From Brassica napus (Eukaryota; Streptophyta; Magnoliopsida; Brassicales; Brassicaceae), in contig NC_063450.1 of assembly GCF_020379485.1 (NCBI RefSeq), positions 26,078,137-26,142,136 of the forward strand: 64,000 bases of DNA. The letters run 5' to 3'. Within the stretch, counting starts at the first letter, position 1. Each line of letters opens with the position of its first letter. A program made the translations under genes and the position numbers. The notes under the pieces were generated by a model. That model saw only the letters and a list, made by a program, of their open reading frames with translations. It did no database searches and was not told the origin of the DNA. This document shows, piece by piece, positions 35,822-46,440 of the stretch.

Positions 35822-37558
35822 GGATGGTGTTTTAGCTTTTGATGTGTGGTTGAGTGGTTCTCTCTTTAGGTTTAAAATTTTGCTTTCTATTCATCTTGTT
35901 CTTTAAATTTTGTTTGTTTTAGCTTTTTAGCTGAGCTTTTGCGATAAGATAATACTTTCTGCCATGGAAAATTATTATAATTGTTTCTTTTGTTTACTTA
36001 ATTAAAAATATTAATTATATATAAATTGATATTTAGTTTTATAAGTTTTGTTGGTACCATAAAAAAATATGGTTGAATTAAAAGAAAAACGAAATTTCGC
36101 GCCATTTTAAGCAGGCAAAACCGTAACTAAAATCATGATGAAATGACTTGAATCATGATCCCTCAACTAATAGGGTGAATTGTCCTTCAACTATTACAAC
36201 AGAGCACAAATTAGCTGTTTTCGTAAATTATATTTAGCAACCCGTAAGTTTGATGTATTTTTTTAAATTAATTTATGGTGTTTGTTTTTGCATCATAGAT
36301 TCTTGAAATATTTTATCATCATTTAAACATTCAAATTCAGTATATTGTTTCAATAAAGAAAAGAAAGAAATATAAGAATGTGACAAGGGTGATGGTTGAT
36401 GATCAAGCCATAAATTGATCATTTTAAAGGTTCACTTTTCTTAGACAAAAAAGGTCCACTTTTCTAATGTTGTTATACACAATGAATGATAAAAAAGAAT
36501 GGCAAAGGGAGATTGTTTTCTATTCAAAGTGTGCTCAATTGGTGAATGTACTCAATTGGTGAATAAGCTTTGTATTCAATTCGACTTGGATCTCTCGTTT
36601 GCATACCAACAAAATGTTCTACCTAACACTTTAATCTAACGTATTAGACTTAGTCATCATTCGTACCTATGGACAATAGTTGAGCTAAACTCCGCACTAA
36701 CAAAGCTTCAATTATAAGAGATGTTTTGTTATAGTATATTCATTCCAAATAACAAGAGATTATTGGTAATCATGTAACATGTATGGACCACCAGATCTTC
36801 GACCTTATAATCCCCATGTTTATAACTTCCGCAGCTTTTGATATTTATAACAACTAACGTGATTAAATTAGTGTGTCAGTGGCTAATCAACGATGTCCTT
36901 TTGGTCACGATGCCACTTGGTGGCTAAAACAATGATAACCACCTAGATTATGTATTTCTAATGATGTCAGAATCTATTGTTTGTCAATTCCGTATGCCTA
37001 TAAATAAAAGTAATCTAAGACCAATATTATTTCGAACTCATTTCCACTAGTCCTAAAAATGATGTTTTAGCGCATTCTGAAAAGATCAACAGTTATGTTA
37101 ACGTCTAAACAATAATCTATGTTTCATAACCAACTGAATAGCATATTAATAGAATATCTATAGAATAAAATGATTCAACAAGTCACATATCTCTCTTTTC
37201 TTCTGACAGGATGGTTGAAAACTCGCCTGTCTAATGTATAGAGTGTTCAGCATTTTTGTTGGAATAGATTTAAGCGTAGCAAAATCGTAAATAATTGAGC
37301 ATCATTAACAATAAGTCATCGAATAAAATTAACATGATATCATATAAAATAGCGTATGATGGATCAAATAACATTTTATCAATTTCTGTAATCAAGATCC
37401 TACATGTTAAGTTCTTGCCACTAAATCATATTTGCAAATTAATAGATATACAAATACAATAATGAAGAATAAGAGTTTATAACACTGATCTAGATTCATC
37501 ACTACACCATATAACAAAAACTCAAGAAGTAAAAACACCACGCGTCACAAGTATGATA
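35822..37558. other. upstream flank of the At1g22230-like gene, AT-rich
   Basis: Promoter region and intergenic DNA. A small duplicated CTCAATTGGTGAAT occurs near 36535-36565. No other gene or bounded repeat found. Confidence 0.45.
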
Positions 37559-37799
37559 GGGCTGTTCGTTTTGTCGCCGCAGGTACGGCGGCTGCGGCTG
37601 CGGCTATGCTTTTCTCGTAAGTTTGTTCGTTTCATTGACGCGGGTACATGCGTCTGCGGCTGCGGCCGAACGCAGCATCACGCGTCAGACGCAGAAAACA
37701 TCAGCGTCCGCGACTTAAATATTGCGTCTGCTTAACCTATTTACGGTTTTGCCCTTAACCTAATTCACTAACTATCAAAATACCTAGATCTAATGGCCG

Positions 37800-38600
37800 C
37801 AGACGCAACCCATTGACGTAGCTCTCTCTCTCTCGACCTTGAACCCAACTTCTCTCTCTCTCAATCTCTGACGCAAACCAGTGCTTGTCTCTCTTCTCCG
37901 ACGCAGCTCGAGCTCGACCAAATCCATCTCTTCCATCTCTCTCGATCTCGAGCTCTCCATCTCTCTCTCGATCTCCGACGCGAGAAACCCATCTCTTCCA
38001 TCTCTCTCGATCTCCGACGAAACCCATCTCCAGAGCTCTCTCTCTATCTCCGACGCGAGAAACCCATCTCCATAGCTCTCTCGATCTCGTGCTCTCTATC
38101 TCCGACGCGAGAAAACGATCTTCCATCTCTCTCGATCTCGAGCTCTCTATCTCCGACGTGTCTCTATCTCCGACGCGAGAAACCCATCTCTTCCATCTCT
38201 CTCGATCTCCGACGAAACCCATCTCCAGAGCTCTCTCTCTATCTCTGACGCGAGAAACCCATCTCCATAGCTCTCTCGATCTCGAGCTCTCTCTCTCAAG
38301 CTATCTCCGACGCGAGAAAACGATTTTCCATCTCTCTCGATCTCGAGCTCTCTATCTCCGACGCGTCTCTATCTCCGACGCGAGAAACCCATCTCTTCCA
38401 TCTCTCTTGATCTCCGACGAAACCCATCTCCAGAGCTCTCTCTCTATCTCCGACGTGAGAAACCCATCTCCATAGCTCTCTCGATCTCGAGCTCTCTCTC
38501 TCAAGCTATCTCCGACGCGAGCTCTGTCTCTTCTCTCAAGCTCACTCTTCTCTCAAGCTCACTCTCTCAAGCTCACTCTCTCCAGACCCTCTCAAGCTCA
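37800..38600. repeat. CT-rich minisatellite, about 200-bp higher-order unit
   Basis: CGAGAAACCCATCTCTTCC recurs at 37981, 38176 and (to one base) 38381, each followed by TCTCTCGATCTCCGACGAAA and AGAGCTCTCTCTCTATC. Inner words CTCGATCTCGAGCTCTC and TCTCCGACGCGAG build shorter sub-repeats. Open frames crossing it on both strands (to 196 codons) are Ser/Arg-rich artefacts. Confidence 0.8.
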
Positions 38601-39149
38601 CTCTCTGGAGGTATGATAACTCGACCAATCTCAAGGTGTTGAGTTCCTTATATCGCTTGATACTTAATTGCGATGGTGTTTTGTTTAGGTTCCTTATATC
38701 GCTTGTGTTTGTGTGTTTGCTTACTAGCTCGGATTACAGTTCTTTGATTGATTGTTTTACTTGCAGATACACCGACGCCTCTCCAGCTCTCTCTCACGAG
38801 CTCTATCTTCTCCGAGCTCTCTCTTCTCCGAGCTCTCTCTCTCTCAGACCCTCTCAAGCTCACTCTCTCAAGGTATGATGTTTTTGATTGATTAGTTATG
38901 TTCTGTGACTACACAATACGTCCTTTGCCAGCTTCTAGAGGTCTGTTGTTTTTTTTGCAGGTCGCAGGTCTCTCAAGTTCAAATCCTCTCCAAGCTCAGA
39001 ACCTCTCAAGCTCACTCTCTCAAGCTCAGACCCTCTTTAGTAAGGTTTGTTTCCTTAGTTCTCTGTTTACTTTAAATGTTCTTACTTGCTTGGTAAAGAA
39101 TAGAACTTTTGAACTGACATTTGATTTTTTTTTCTCAGACTGTCCCTGT

Positions 39150-39874
39150 TCTATTCTGAAGTTTGCGGAGGATACATTAAGACCACAAGAAGGCAAATTT
39201 GGAAGAGTGAGTCCGGTTTTGAGGAATGATGATCGTATTGGCCTCATTTCAGAGATTGTGTTGGAGCACTCGATGGAACTCATGTGCCGGTTCGCCCTCC
39301 AAGTCACAATGCAGAAGCATATAAAGGTAGAAAGCAAGATCCTACAATGAATGTTCTTGCTATGTAACTTCGACATGAAGTTCATATACGCATATCTCGG
39401 TGTACCTGGTAGAGCACATGATACGAAGGTCTTGACTCATTGTGCAAGGAATGAGGCTTCTTTCCCACATCCTCCTCCTGGAAAGTATTATCTAGTTGAC
39501 TCCGGATATCCGACTAGGACGGGGTATCTTGGTCCGCATCGGAGTATGCGATATCATCTTGGTCAGTTTTCTAGAGGAGGACCACCAGTTAGTGCACGAG
39601 AGTTGTTCAACCGAAAGCATTCAGGATTGCGATCGGTGATTGAGAGGACATTTGGAGTATGGAAAGCAAAATGGAGGATTTTGGATCGTAAGCATCCAAA
39701 GTATGGTCTGGTCAAGTGGATTAAGCTTGTGACAGCGACGATGGCTCTACACAACTTCATACGTGATTCACATCGGGAAGATCAAGATTTTGTACAATGG
39801 CAAAGTGATGATGATGGAGAAGGAGAAGAAGAAGCAGAAGGAGCTGATGGTGATGAAGAAGAAGGAGAAGAAGG

Positions 39875-39905
<31 letters not shown>

Positions 39906-40010
39906 GGTGGTGGTGGACATATTGTATATGAGCCGACCGGTGATAGAGCGATGGAAGCTTTGCGTAAGAGCATCACAGATGAATATGGTAGATGTCGTTT
40001 ACCGTATTAA
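39150..40010 (+). pseudogene. Harbinger-type DDE transposase (HARBI1/ALP1-like), frameshifted
   Basis: Motifs in order: FAEDTLRPQEGKF; then, after a one-base loss near 39234, a WPHFRDCVGALDGTHVP block with the first catalytic Asp; GRKQDPTMNVLAM; then a second shift at the ATGTAACTTC site (39363-39372). The frame 39351-40010 carries FDMKFIYAYLGVPGRAHD, YYLVDSGYPT (second Asp), LFNRKHSGLRSVIERTFGVW (catalytic Glu), WKAKWRIL and LHNFIRD, and ends with an acidic tail and a Gly run. All three DDE residues are present but two frameshifts prevent a full product. No Myb-like partner ORF was found, so it depends on other copies. Confidence 0.75.
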
Positions 40011-40299
40011 ATGTTTTAGTTAATGACTTTTTTTTTTTATAACTTTGATTATCAGTTCTATGTGATATTTGAAATACAAATTCATAAAATTCATAAAATT
40101 AAAATATGAAATTTTACAATATTTTACAATTTTATAATATTTTATTTATTTAAAATACAATTTTACAAATTCATAAAATTAAAATATGAAATAAATGAAA
40201 ATTGCGTCTGCGGCAACCAAACGAACATAATTAAATCTACTTTATGCGTCTGCGGCTGCGGTAATGTCATGCGTTTTTGAAACGAACAACAAGTTGCGA

Positions 40300-40395
40300 C
40301 TGCGTCTGCGGCTGAGTCTGAGTCTGCGGCTGCAAAACGAACAACAACCAAACGAATGGCCGCAGCCGCAGACTCAGACTCAGCCGCAGACGCAG
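40300..40395. repeat. perfect 34-bp inverted repeat with 28-bp loop
   Basis: Arms 40300-40333 and 40362-40395 are exact reverse complements (arm starts CTGCGTCTGCGGCTGAG), inside the 3' sub-terminal zone of the Harbinger-like element. It would form a strong hairpin in single strands and offers repeated GTCTGCGGC sites. Confidence 0.85.
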
Positions 40396-40434
40396 CCGCA
40401 GGAACCTGCGTCAATGAAACAAACAGCCCTGATA

Positions 40435-40849
40435 TATCTTGATTAAGATAAGAAAAAAACAACATTAAACTGTTGTTGAAGATTATAAAGAAAAGGCTCT
40501 ACTCGATTTAATAATTGGGATTTAAAATATTTTTGAGTGACGTCTACATTCTATAACAAATACTCAGACGTCACTGAACGAATTTTCTTAGTAAACTTCT
40601 GACGTTTTCCGGCACAATTCATGCCATATTATTGTATCTTTTTGGTCACTAGAGAATCAAAATCCGTATATGCTTTCGGATATTGACCAAAAATATACGC
40701 AAGTCAAGTGTTGAAGCCAGCTTTTGTATAGTATAATATATGTAAATGCGCACACGGGCCACACGGCACACGACACACGACACACGTGCAAGAAAATGAC
40801 ATTTCCTACAAGAAAGCCATAAAAGCCCATTACAAGGCCCAATAAAAGC
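40435..40849. other. 3' flank of the F-box gene
   Basis: Likely 3' UTR and terminator region of the minus-strand F-box gene. A local ACGGCACACGACACACGACACACG repeat lies at 40760-40787. Nothing else seen. Confidence 0.4.
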
Positions 40850-41806
40850 TTAAAATGAATTAATTTCTAAATTAATCTTCTCACGTTTTAACAAAGCGAC
40901 CACAGCTTCACCGTACATACAGTTCCCGGCGAAAGCCTCCGTCGCCAACTCATCATCTCCGAAGTCGGAATATTTATCGCTCGGCCTTACGATCACGAGC
41001 GTCGCAGATTCTAAATAGATCCCGCTCTTGAGCTTAAGCGAAGGCGCGTGCCTCATGCTCATCCTCACGTTCGGGACTACACTCCTCCGGTTTTTCATCA
41101 GGCGTTCGTCCGCTTCTCCCCCACGCGCCTCCTCCGTCTTTTGAAACTCTCTCAGCCCATCCGCTCTCATCACCACCGTCCCTTCTCCTCCTACGTCATG
41201 CATCACCAAACTCTCCATCTCTTTATGCTCCTTCAAGACTTCGCTCATCAAAAAATGACGACTCGACGCGGCCATCAAGGCGTTTATCGTCCACACCACG
41301 CGCGTTTTCAGTCCAATGGCGTCTGACTCGCCGTCCGGAGAAGAAGAGGACACGGTGGAGGCGGAGCAAAACGCGACGACGACGCAGGTTTTAAGAGTTT
41401 TACCAAACTCTGCTTTCCACTTAACGGCGGCGCCTTTCTCAAGGCTTACATCGCCGCCAGGAAGCTCGACCTCAAGATTCTTGATCCGGTCAAACCGAGA
41501 TAGAATCTTGCAAGGAATATTCGGTGAAAGATTCGTGAACCGGATCGGTTTAGCCGGTTTAGAAAATAAAGAGAGGAAACCTTGGAAGGACTTGACTAAT
41601 GATTGGAAAATGTTGCTGACGGGAGAATCGGGTCGTGACTCGGTGGTAACGTCCTGGTCGAGTCGGACGAAGAGTGACTCGGACTGAGGTATAAGCGAGT
41701 TGAATCTCTTGGAGACAGAACTGCAACGATGTAAGGTTTTGACGTCACCGACTTTGTTCAAGATATCGACGACGATCGCATCTGGAAGTCCATCAAAAAC
41801 GTCCAT
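40850..41806 (-). CDS. AUF2: F-box protein, AUF1/AUF2 family
   Basis: Uninterrupted single-exon frame of 318 residues. It starts MDVFDGLPDAIVVDILNKVG, the F-box (about residues 3-45) that binds SKP1 in an SCF ubiquitin ligase. Then come GDVSLEKGAAVKWKAEFGKTLK, LKTRVVWTINALMAASSRHF, VRMSMRHAPSLKLKSGIYLESATLVIV and the C-terminus CMYGEAVVALLKRE, INSF. These are the conserved blocks of AUXIN UP-REGULATED F-BOX proteins 1 and 2 (At1g78100, At1g22220), linked to auxin transport and cytokinin responses in roots. The MDVFDGLPD start and the neighbouring At1g22230- and APUM8-like genes favour AUF2. The length is normal for the family and no lesion was seen. Confidence 0.85.
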   Translation of the reverse strand: MDVFDGLPDAIVVDILNKVGDVKTLHRCSSVSKRFNSLIPQSESLFVRLDQDVTTESRPDSPVSNIFQSLVKSFQGFLSLFSKPAKPIRFTNLSPNIPCKILSRFDRIKNLEVELPGGDVSLEKGAAVKWKAEFGKTLKTCVVVAFCSASTVSSSSPDGESDAIGLKTRVVWTINALMAASSRHFLMSEVLKEHKEMESLVMHDVGGEGTVVMRADGLREFQKTEEARGGEADERLMKNRRSVVPNVRMSMRHAPSLKLKSGIYLESATLVIVRPSDKYSDFGDDELATEAFAGNCMYGEAVVALLKREKINLEINSF

Positions 41807-41903
41807 CTCGAAGAAGAGAGTTTCTGTTTGATTATCTCTCTCCCTCTCTATGTTTTTGAGTTTCTATTATTTTGATTTGGAGTCAGGAGAGTGTAGCATA
41901 TAG

Positions 41904-41910
41904 TTTTATA
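41904..41910 (-). promoter_or_regulatory. TATA box of the F-box gene
   Basis: TATAAAA on the minus strand lies about 100 bp upstream of the ATG at 41806, followed by a leader rich in GAGAGA. It gives a 5' UTR of roughly 70 bp. Confidence 0.5.
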
Positions 41911-42346
41911 CTACTGGTAAAGAGGGGTAAACCCAAAAACAAAGGAAAGATCGTTTTCTTGCACTTGCCGTCTTTTATTGCTATTTTTATTTTGGTTAGT
42001 TTGAAATTTTCAAAAGGATTACATCGGACGGTCTATAAGCGTTCCTTGATCGATGCTCCACGCTTGTTTTAACATTTGTTTACCATTATCTTGATTCGTA
42101 CAGGAAAAATCCAAGAAGAATCATAATAGTAATAGAATCTTTTTTAATGGATTCATATCTTTTATGGTAGTTTGTACTAGCTTAGCTCATAAGTTCATAA
42201 AAAATGGTTTATTTAAAGTTTCGACGAAAAGTTGAGGATGATTCTGGCGAAAAACGGTTAATCTATTTAACAATGGGGGCACACAACCGATTTAGACATG
42301 TATAGTTGTATACTGTATACAATGTATACTAAATCCTATATATATA
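41911..42346. other. upstream region of the F-box gene
   Basis: Promoter-side intergenic DNA with no further feature recognised. Confidence 0.4.
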
Positions 42347-43080
42347 TCTATATTATTAAAACTGAAGTACCTTTTGGTACTGTTTGGAAACTTAGATAGT
42401 AGATTAAATGAACGTTGTTTGGAAACAAGGATAGCAAATTAAATATATTTTTTTATTTACATATTTAGTCACTGTATTTATTTATCATTTACAGATTCTG
42501 TCGTTTGGAAACTTGGATAGCAGATTAAATGAGAATTGTTAGGAAACACAGATAGTAGATTAAATATTTTGTTTTATTTACACATTTAGCCATTGCATTT
42601 CTTTCTTATTTACAAATCTGTCACTTCACTTAAAATCAAAAATTTAAATTAATTAATTACAATGAATTGTTATTTCTTTTTGCTGAAAAAAAAAACACAA
42701 ACTGTAATATATAGTATATATTAATCTGCTACAATACAATTTTCAAGAAAACCAAATATCATAAAATTAATAATAATTCATAAAAACCTACTGTAAAAAA
42801 TTAAATCATTTTTAAATAAATAAACAAAAAATCAATAGGTTAATATATGAATATTACAATTACATCAAATTGCATCAAGTTATAAAATTATAAATATAAT
42901 ATTACGTACAAATAAAAAATTATTATCAAACATCTATATTATAATATAATATATTCTACTCTAAATATATTTTACAAAACACAAAAATATAAATGGACAT
43001 TTTATAAAAAATGGTTTATAAATTTACGTTGAACGCAAGTTAAATCCAACACCCGCGCGGGGGCGCGGATCAAGATCTAG
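42347..43080 (+). mobile_element. non-autonomous Helitron, 734 bp
   Basis: Starts TCTATATTATTAAAACTGAA after an A. Ends in a CCGCGCGGGGGCGCGG hairpin, ATCAAGATCTAG and then T. Both ends match the crucifer Helitron consensus, so the boundaries are firm. Three internal copies of a TTTGGAAAC...GATAG...AGATTAAAT segment (42389, 42418 and 42504 regions) form a short direct-repeat array near the 5' end. No genes. Confidence 0.85.
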
Positions 43081-43226
43081 TTCATTTTTAAACTACATAT
43101 CTATATACCTTTTTCGTCAAAATACTACTGTTAACCTAATAACACACAAAAACCCTAGCGGCGCTCAAGGCGATCATGGCGATCATGGTTTGATCATGGA
43201 GGCAGCTTTTTAGATCGGACTTCTCA

Positions 43227-45149
43227 TTGGATTTTCGATCTCCATCTGATCTCTACGCTCCTCGACGTAGACATCAGCCATCGTTGCTTCACGTGGACGT
43301 GTCATCTGTTTCTTCTCCAACAATCACCATAGTTCTCGCGGCAAATCGTTTCTCTTTCACTCGTGGGTTCTACGTCAACACGTTCTTAACCAACGGTTTG
43401 GGGAATCTACGATCCATCTCAGATAACACGGCTCATTGGCCTGTCTTGATTACATTCGTGGGTTTGTACTGTTATTTACAGTCCTGCGTGATTCCATATC
43501 TTTGTATGGGGTCTTTCAACCGTTTCCGATATGCTCATCAAGCGGATATCAAGGGCAAAGGGATCCTCTATGAGGATGATGATGAACCTATAAAGCTGGT
43601 GGATCGCGATGATTCTTTTGTAATCAAGGAATTTGGATTGTCTCTTATTGGCAAGGTCCTTAATCCAAAGAAACAGAATGTAGAGAAGCTGTTGCAAACA
43701 ATGCCTTCGCAGTGGGGTTTGTCTGAGAGAATCACTGCCAATGATCTTGGGAATGGGAAGTTTTTATTAAACTTCATGTCTGAGGAGGATCTAAAGTCTG
43801 TTCTGAGAAGAGGCCCATTCCATTACAACTTCTGTATGTTTGTACTGGTGCGTTGGGAACCCATAGTGCATGATGATTACCCATGGATTATTCCTTTTTG
43901 GGTTCAGCTCATTGGCTTCCCTCTTCATCTTTGGACTGATACGAACCTAAGAAACATAGGTGGTAGACTCGGTCATGTCGATACTCTGGAGCTCACAGAG
44001 GGGTGCATGCTCATAGAGGTTGATTCACGCCGTCCACTGAAGTTCTCTAGGAAAGTGGAATATGAGGGAGATGAGGTTACGATTGAAATAAAGTACGACA
44101 AGCTTTTCAAACACTGTACAATCTTTGGTTTGCTATCTCATGAGAAAGGATATTGCCCCTCAATGGATGTTAGATCACGGTTACAACATGTGGATAGGCC
44201 TGACTTTTTTTCCCGAGTACAGCGGGCTCTGGATATGCCTCGTCAAAACTGGAGTCGTGATGCTCTGGTAAAAGCTAGACCCTCCCAGCAGTCGTCACTG
44301 CAGACCCGGGAGCTGCAATCTTCACAATATTATACGTCTAAGCCGGTAAGGTATGATGATAAGAGTACGCGAGGACAGGGGCCTCGCTACTGGGAGAACG
44401 ACAGCAGTCGGGGTCGTCACTCGGATAGGATTATCCGTAACAGAGACGATCATTTAAGGAGGAACAGGTATGGTAGTGCACGGGATAATCCTGGTCCCTA
44501 TGCGCGTCCAAACGAGAAGGCATGGAAAGTGAAACCGAAGACGCATGAAGTGGGAAGGGGTCAGTCTGCTGTTGATGAGGATGCAATGATTCGAGGAGCT
44601 ACGTCCGGTGAGATAGTTCCTTATGAACAATCTCTTGAGCACAAATCACGTTCCATAGTTGATTTGGCTGAGATGAGGAGTGGTGAAAAAACAAGCAATA
44701 GAAAGTTAGCAAGCACCATTGTGACTCCGGTGCGTGCAGATCATCCTATGGAGGAAAACGTTACTTTACGTGATAGGGGTGAGGCTAGAGCTCTCGCGTT
44801 CTCCCCTAATGGCGAGCCGAGTCATGACGATGACCTTATCATTGGGGCGCTGAGTGATATGGAGATAATGGAACAGTCTGATGGTGCACTGATGGCTGAT
44901 GGAGATGATGGCGAGGACCTGCTAGGTTTAGATCTTATGGAGTTGGAGGATAGACAACCTCAACTGAGGTCTCTTCAGGACTTGGGACGGCGTACCAGCT
45001 CGAGGTCATCACTGACTAAGAAGCTGGGTGCGAAACGTAGTGCCCCTTTGGGCATTAACAGGAAGTTCGAGATCCTTCGTAGGGGATCTCCAAGCAAACG
45101 ATCAACGGCCACAGTCTCACATGTAGCTGAGGGTGGTGAAAAGCCATGA
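43227..45149 (+). CDS. LINE ORF1, DUF4283 RNA-binding protein
   Basis: 640 codons from the first ATG; the family-like start is probably the internal MGSFNRFRYAHQADIKGKG at 43506. It has a DUF4283 domain (about residues 130-250 of the long form: VLNPKKQNVEKLLQTMPSQW, GKFLLNFMSEEDLKSVL, WIIPFWVQLIGFPLHLWT) and a zinc-knuckle site KHCTIFGLLSHEKGYCP. A basic, Arg-rich linker and an acidic tail follow. It is the nucleic-acid chaperone/RNP protein of plant LINEs and acts with ORF2 in target-primed reverse transcription. The second Cys of the CCHC knuckle is replaced by Phe, so zinc binding may be lost. The C-terminus lies 86 bp before ORF2. Confidence 0.8.
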   Translation: MDFRSPSDLYAPRRRHQPSLLHVDVSSVSSPTITIVLAANRFSFTRGFYVNTFLTNGLGNLRSISDNTAHWPVLITFVGLYCYLQSCVIPYLCMGSFNRFRYAHQADIKGKGILYEDDDEPIKLVDRDDSFVIKEFGLSLIGKVLNPKKQNVEKLLQTMPSQWGLSERITANDLGNGKFLLNFMSEEDLKSVLRRGPFHYNFCMFVLVRWEPIVHDDYPWIIPFWVQLIGFPLHLWTDTNLRNIGGRLGHVDTLELTEGCMLIEVDSRRPLKFSRKVEYEGDEVTIEIKYDKLFKHCTIFGLLSHEKGYCPSMDVRSRLQHVDRPDFFSRVQRALDMPRQNWSRDALVKARPSQQSSLQTRELQSSQYYTSKPVRYDDKSTRGQGPRYWENDSSRGRHSDRIIRNRDDHLRRNRYGSARDNPGPYARPNEKAWKVKPKTHEVGRGQSAVDEDAMIRGATSGEIVPYEQSLEHKSRSIVDLAEMRSGEKTSNRKLASTIVTPVRADHPMEENVTLRDRGEARALAFSPNGEPSHDDDLIIGALSDMEIMEQSDGALMADGDDGEDLLGLDLMELEDRQPQLRSLQDLGRRTSSRSSLTKKLGAKRSAPLGINRKFEILRRGSPSKRSTATVSHVAEGGEKP

Positions 45150-45235
45150 AGTCATAATGGCTCTAGTAAGGACAAAGAGAAGGCGTCAAAACATGATGGT
45201 TTGATGAGTTCCAAATACTCATCGCGACGCCATCA

Positions 45236-46440
45236 ATGAAGACAATCAGTTGGAACTGTCGGGGGATTGGGAACGACCTCACAGTTCGACGCCTTACGGA
45301 GATGTGTCAGAAGCATCGCCCAGGACTTGTGTTCCTTTCTGAAACAAAGAACAGGAGGCTGATGTTGCAAAACATTCAGGCCGACTTAGGGTTTGATCAT
45401 TTGTTTACTGTTGAGCCACTTGGTCTCAGCGGAGGTTTAGCTTTATTTTTTATGGATGAATTTCAAGTTAATGTTTTATTTTCGAATAACCGTATGATTG
45501 ACATTGAGACAGTCATTGATGGAATAAAAGTCTATATGACATTTGTTTATGGGGATCCTGTATTAGAAAGACGTGATCAAGTTTGGGAACGTCTTACGCG
45601 TTTCTCAACAACAAGATCTGGACCTTGGTTTATGATAGGGGATTTCAATGAAATTACGGGTCATGATGAAAAAGTAGGAGGAAGACAACGGGCTGATAGT
45701 TCTTTCCTGCCTTTTAAGCAGATGCTTAGTGATTGTGGAATGCTAGAGTTCCCTTTCACGGGAGACATGCTTTCATGGGTAGGTTAAAGAGCAGGTGGAA
45801 TGACCGTTAGATGTCGCTTAGACATGGCAGTAGGAAATGCAGATTGGCATGAGAAGTTTCCTCACTCGAGTGTCAAGTATATGAGATTGTGGGGATCGGA
45901 TCATCGTCCGATTCTCGCAGATATACTCGTAAAACCAATGAGGAGATCAAAAAAATTTAAGTTTGATAAAAGATGGCTAGACAACGAGGAGCTAAGGCAG
46001 GTCATCCTGGAGGGATGGAGATCTCCTGATTTACCCCCAGAAGCGACTATTATGGAACATATCTCTAGCTGTCGAAAAGCTTTGGGGGAATGGAGGAGGC
46101 AGCATAATGTCAACTCTGCGAGACTGGTGGAGGAATTGAAAGAGAAGGTGGAGGGCATGTATGCGGATGACAATGCTACCACTGAAGAAATTGCTTCAGC
46201 ATTGAAGGACCTCTCTAATGCTCTTAAAGCAGAAGAAATGTTCTGGAAACAGAAGGGTCGAGTGTTCTGGCTAAGAGAGGGGGATAGAAATACAAAGTTT
46301 TTTCATGCACTAACAAAACAGAGAAGAGCCAGGAATAAAATTACGCAGCTCCAAGATGTGAATGGAAATATAGTTAAGGATGAAGAGGGTTTAGTAGCCA
46401 TTGCTACTAGTTATTTTAGACAGATCTTTGAATCGTCTAA
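45236..46440 (+). pseudogene. LINE ORF2, 5' part (endonuclease), before the gypsy insertion
   Basis: Starts MKTISWNCRGIGND. Endonuclease motifs: FLSETKN, GLSGGLALFF, FVYGDP, GDFNEITGHDEK and WGSDHRPILAD, with the usual Asn, Glu, Asp and His residues present. One in-frame TAA at 45785-45787 falls in the WVGxRAGG block, where relatives have Lys. A coiled-coil-like linker and GDRNTKFFHALTKQRR follow. The frame is cut at 46440 by the LTR element and resumes in phase at 56533 after one copy of the TCTAA duplication. Confidence 0.85.

Larger units (their letters stand above)
37559..40429 (+). mobile_element. PIF/Harbinger-like DNA transposon, 2.87 kb
   Basis: Terminal inverted repeats GGGCTGTTCGTTT (37559) and AAACAAACAGCCC (ending 40429) match at 12 of 13 bases. 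The 5-mer TGATA lies directly outside both ends (37554-37558, 40430-40434), longer than the 3 bp usual for Harbinger. Both sub-terminal zones are dense in GCGTCTGCGGCTGCGG words. Inside are a C/T-rich minisatellite (37800-38600) and a decayed DDE transposase (39150-40010). Confidence 0.75.

Noticed and set aside
37755..38475. Open frames of 155 (minus) and 196 (plus) codons
   Set aside because: By-products of the CT-rich minisatellite; Ser/Arg/Leu repeats only.
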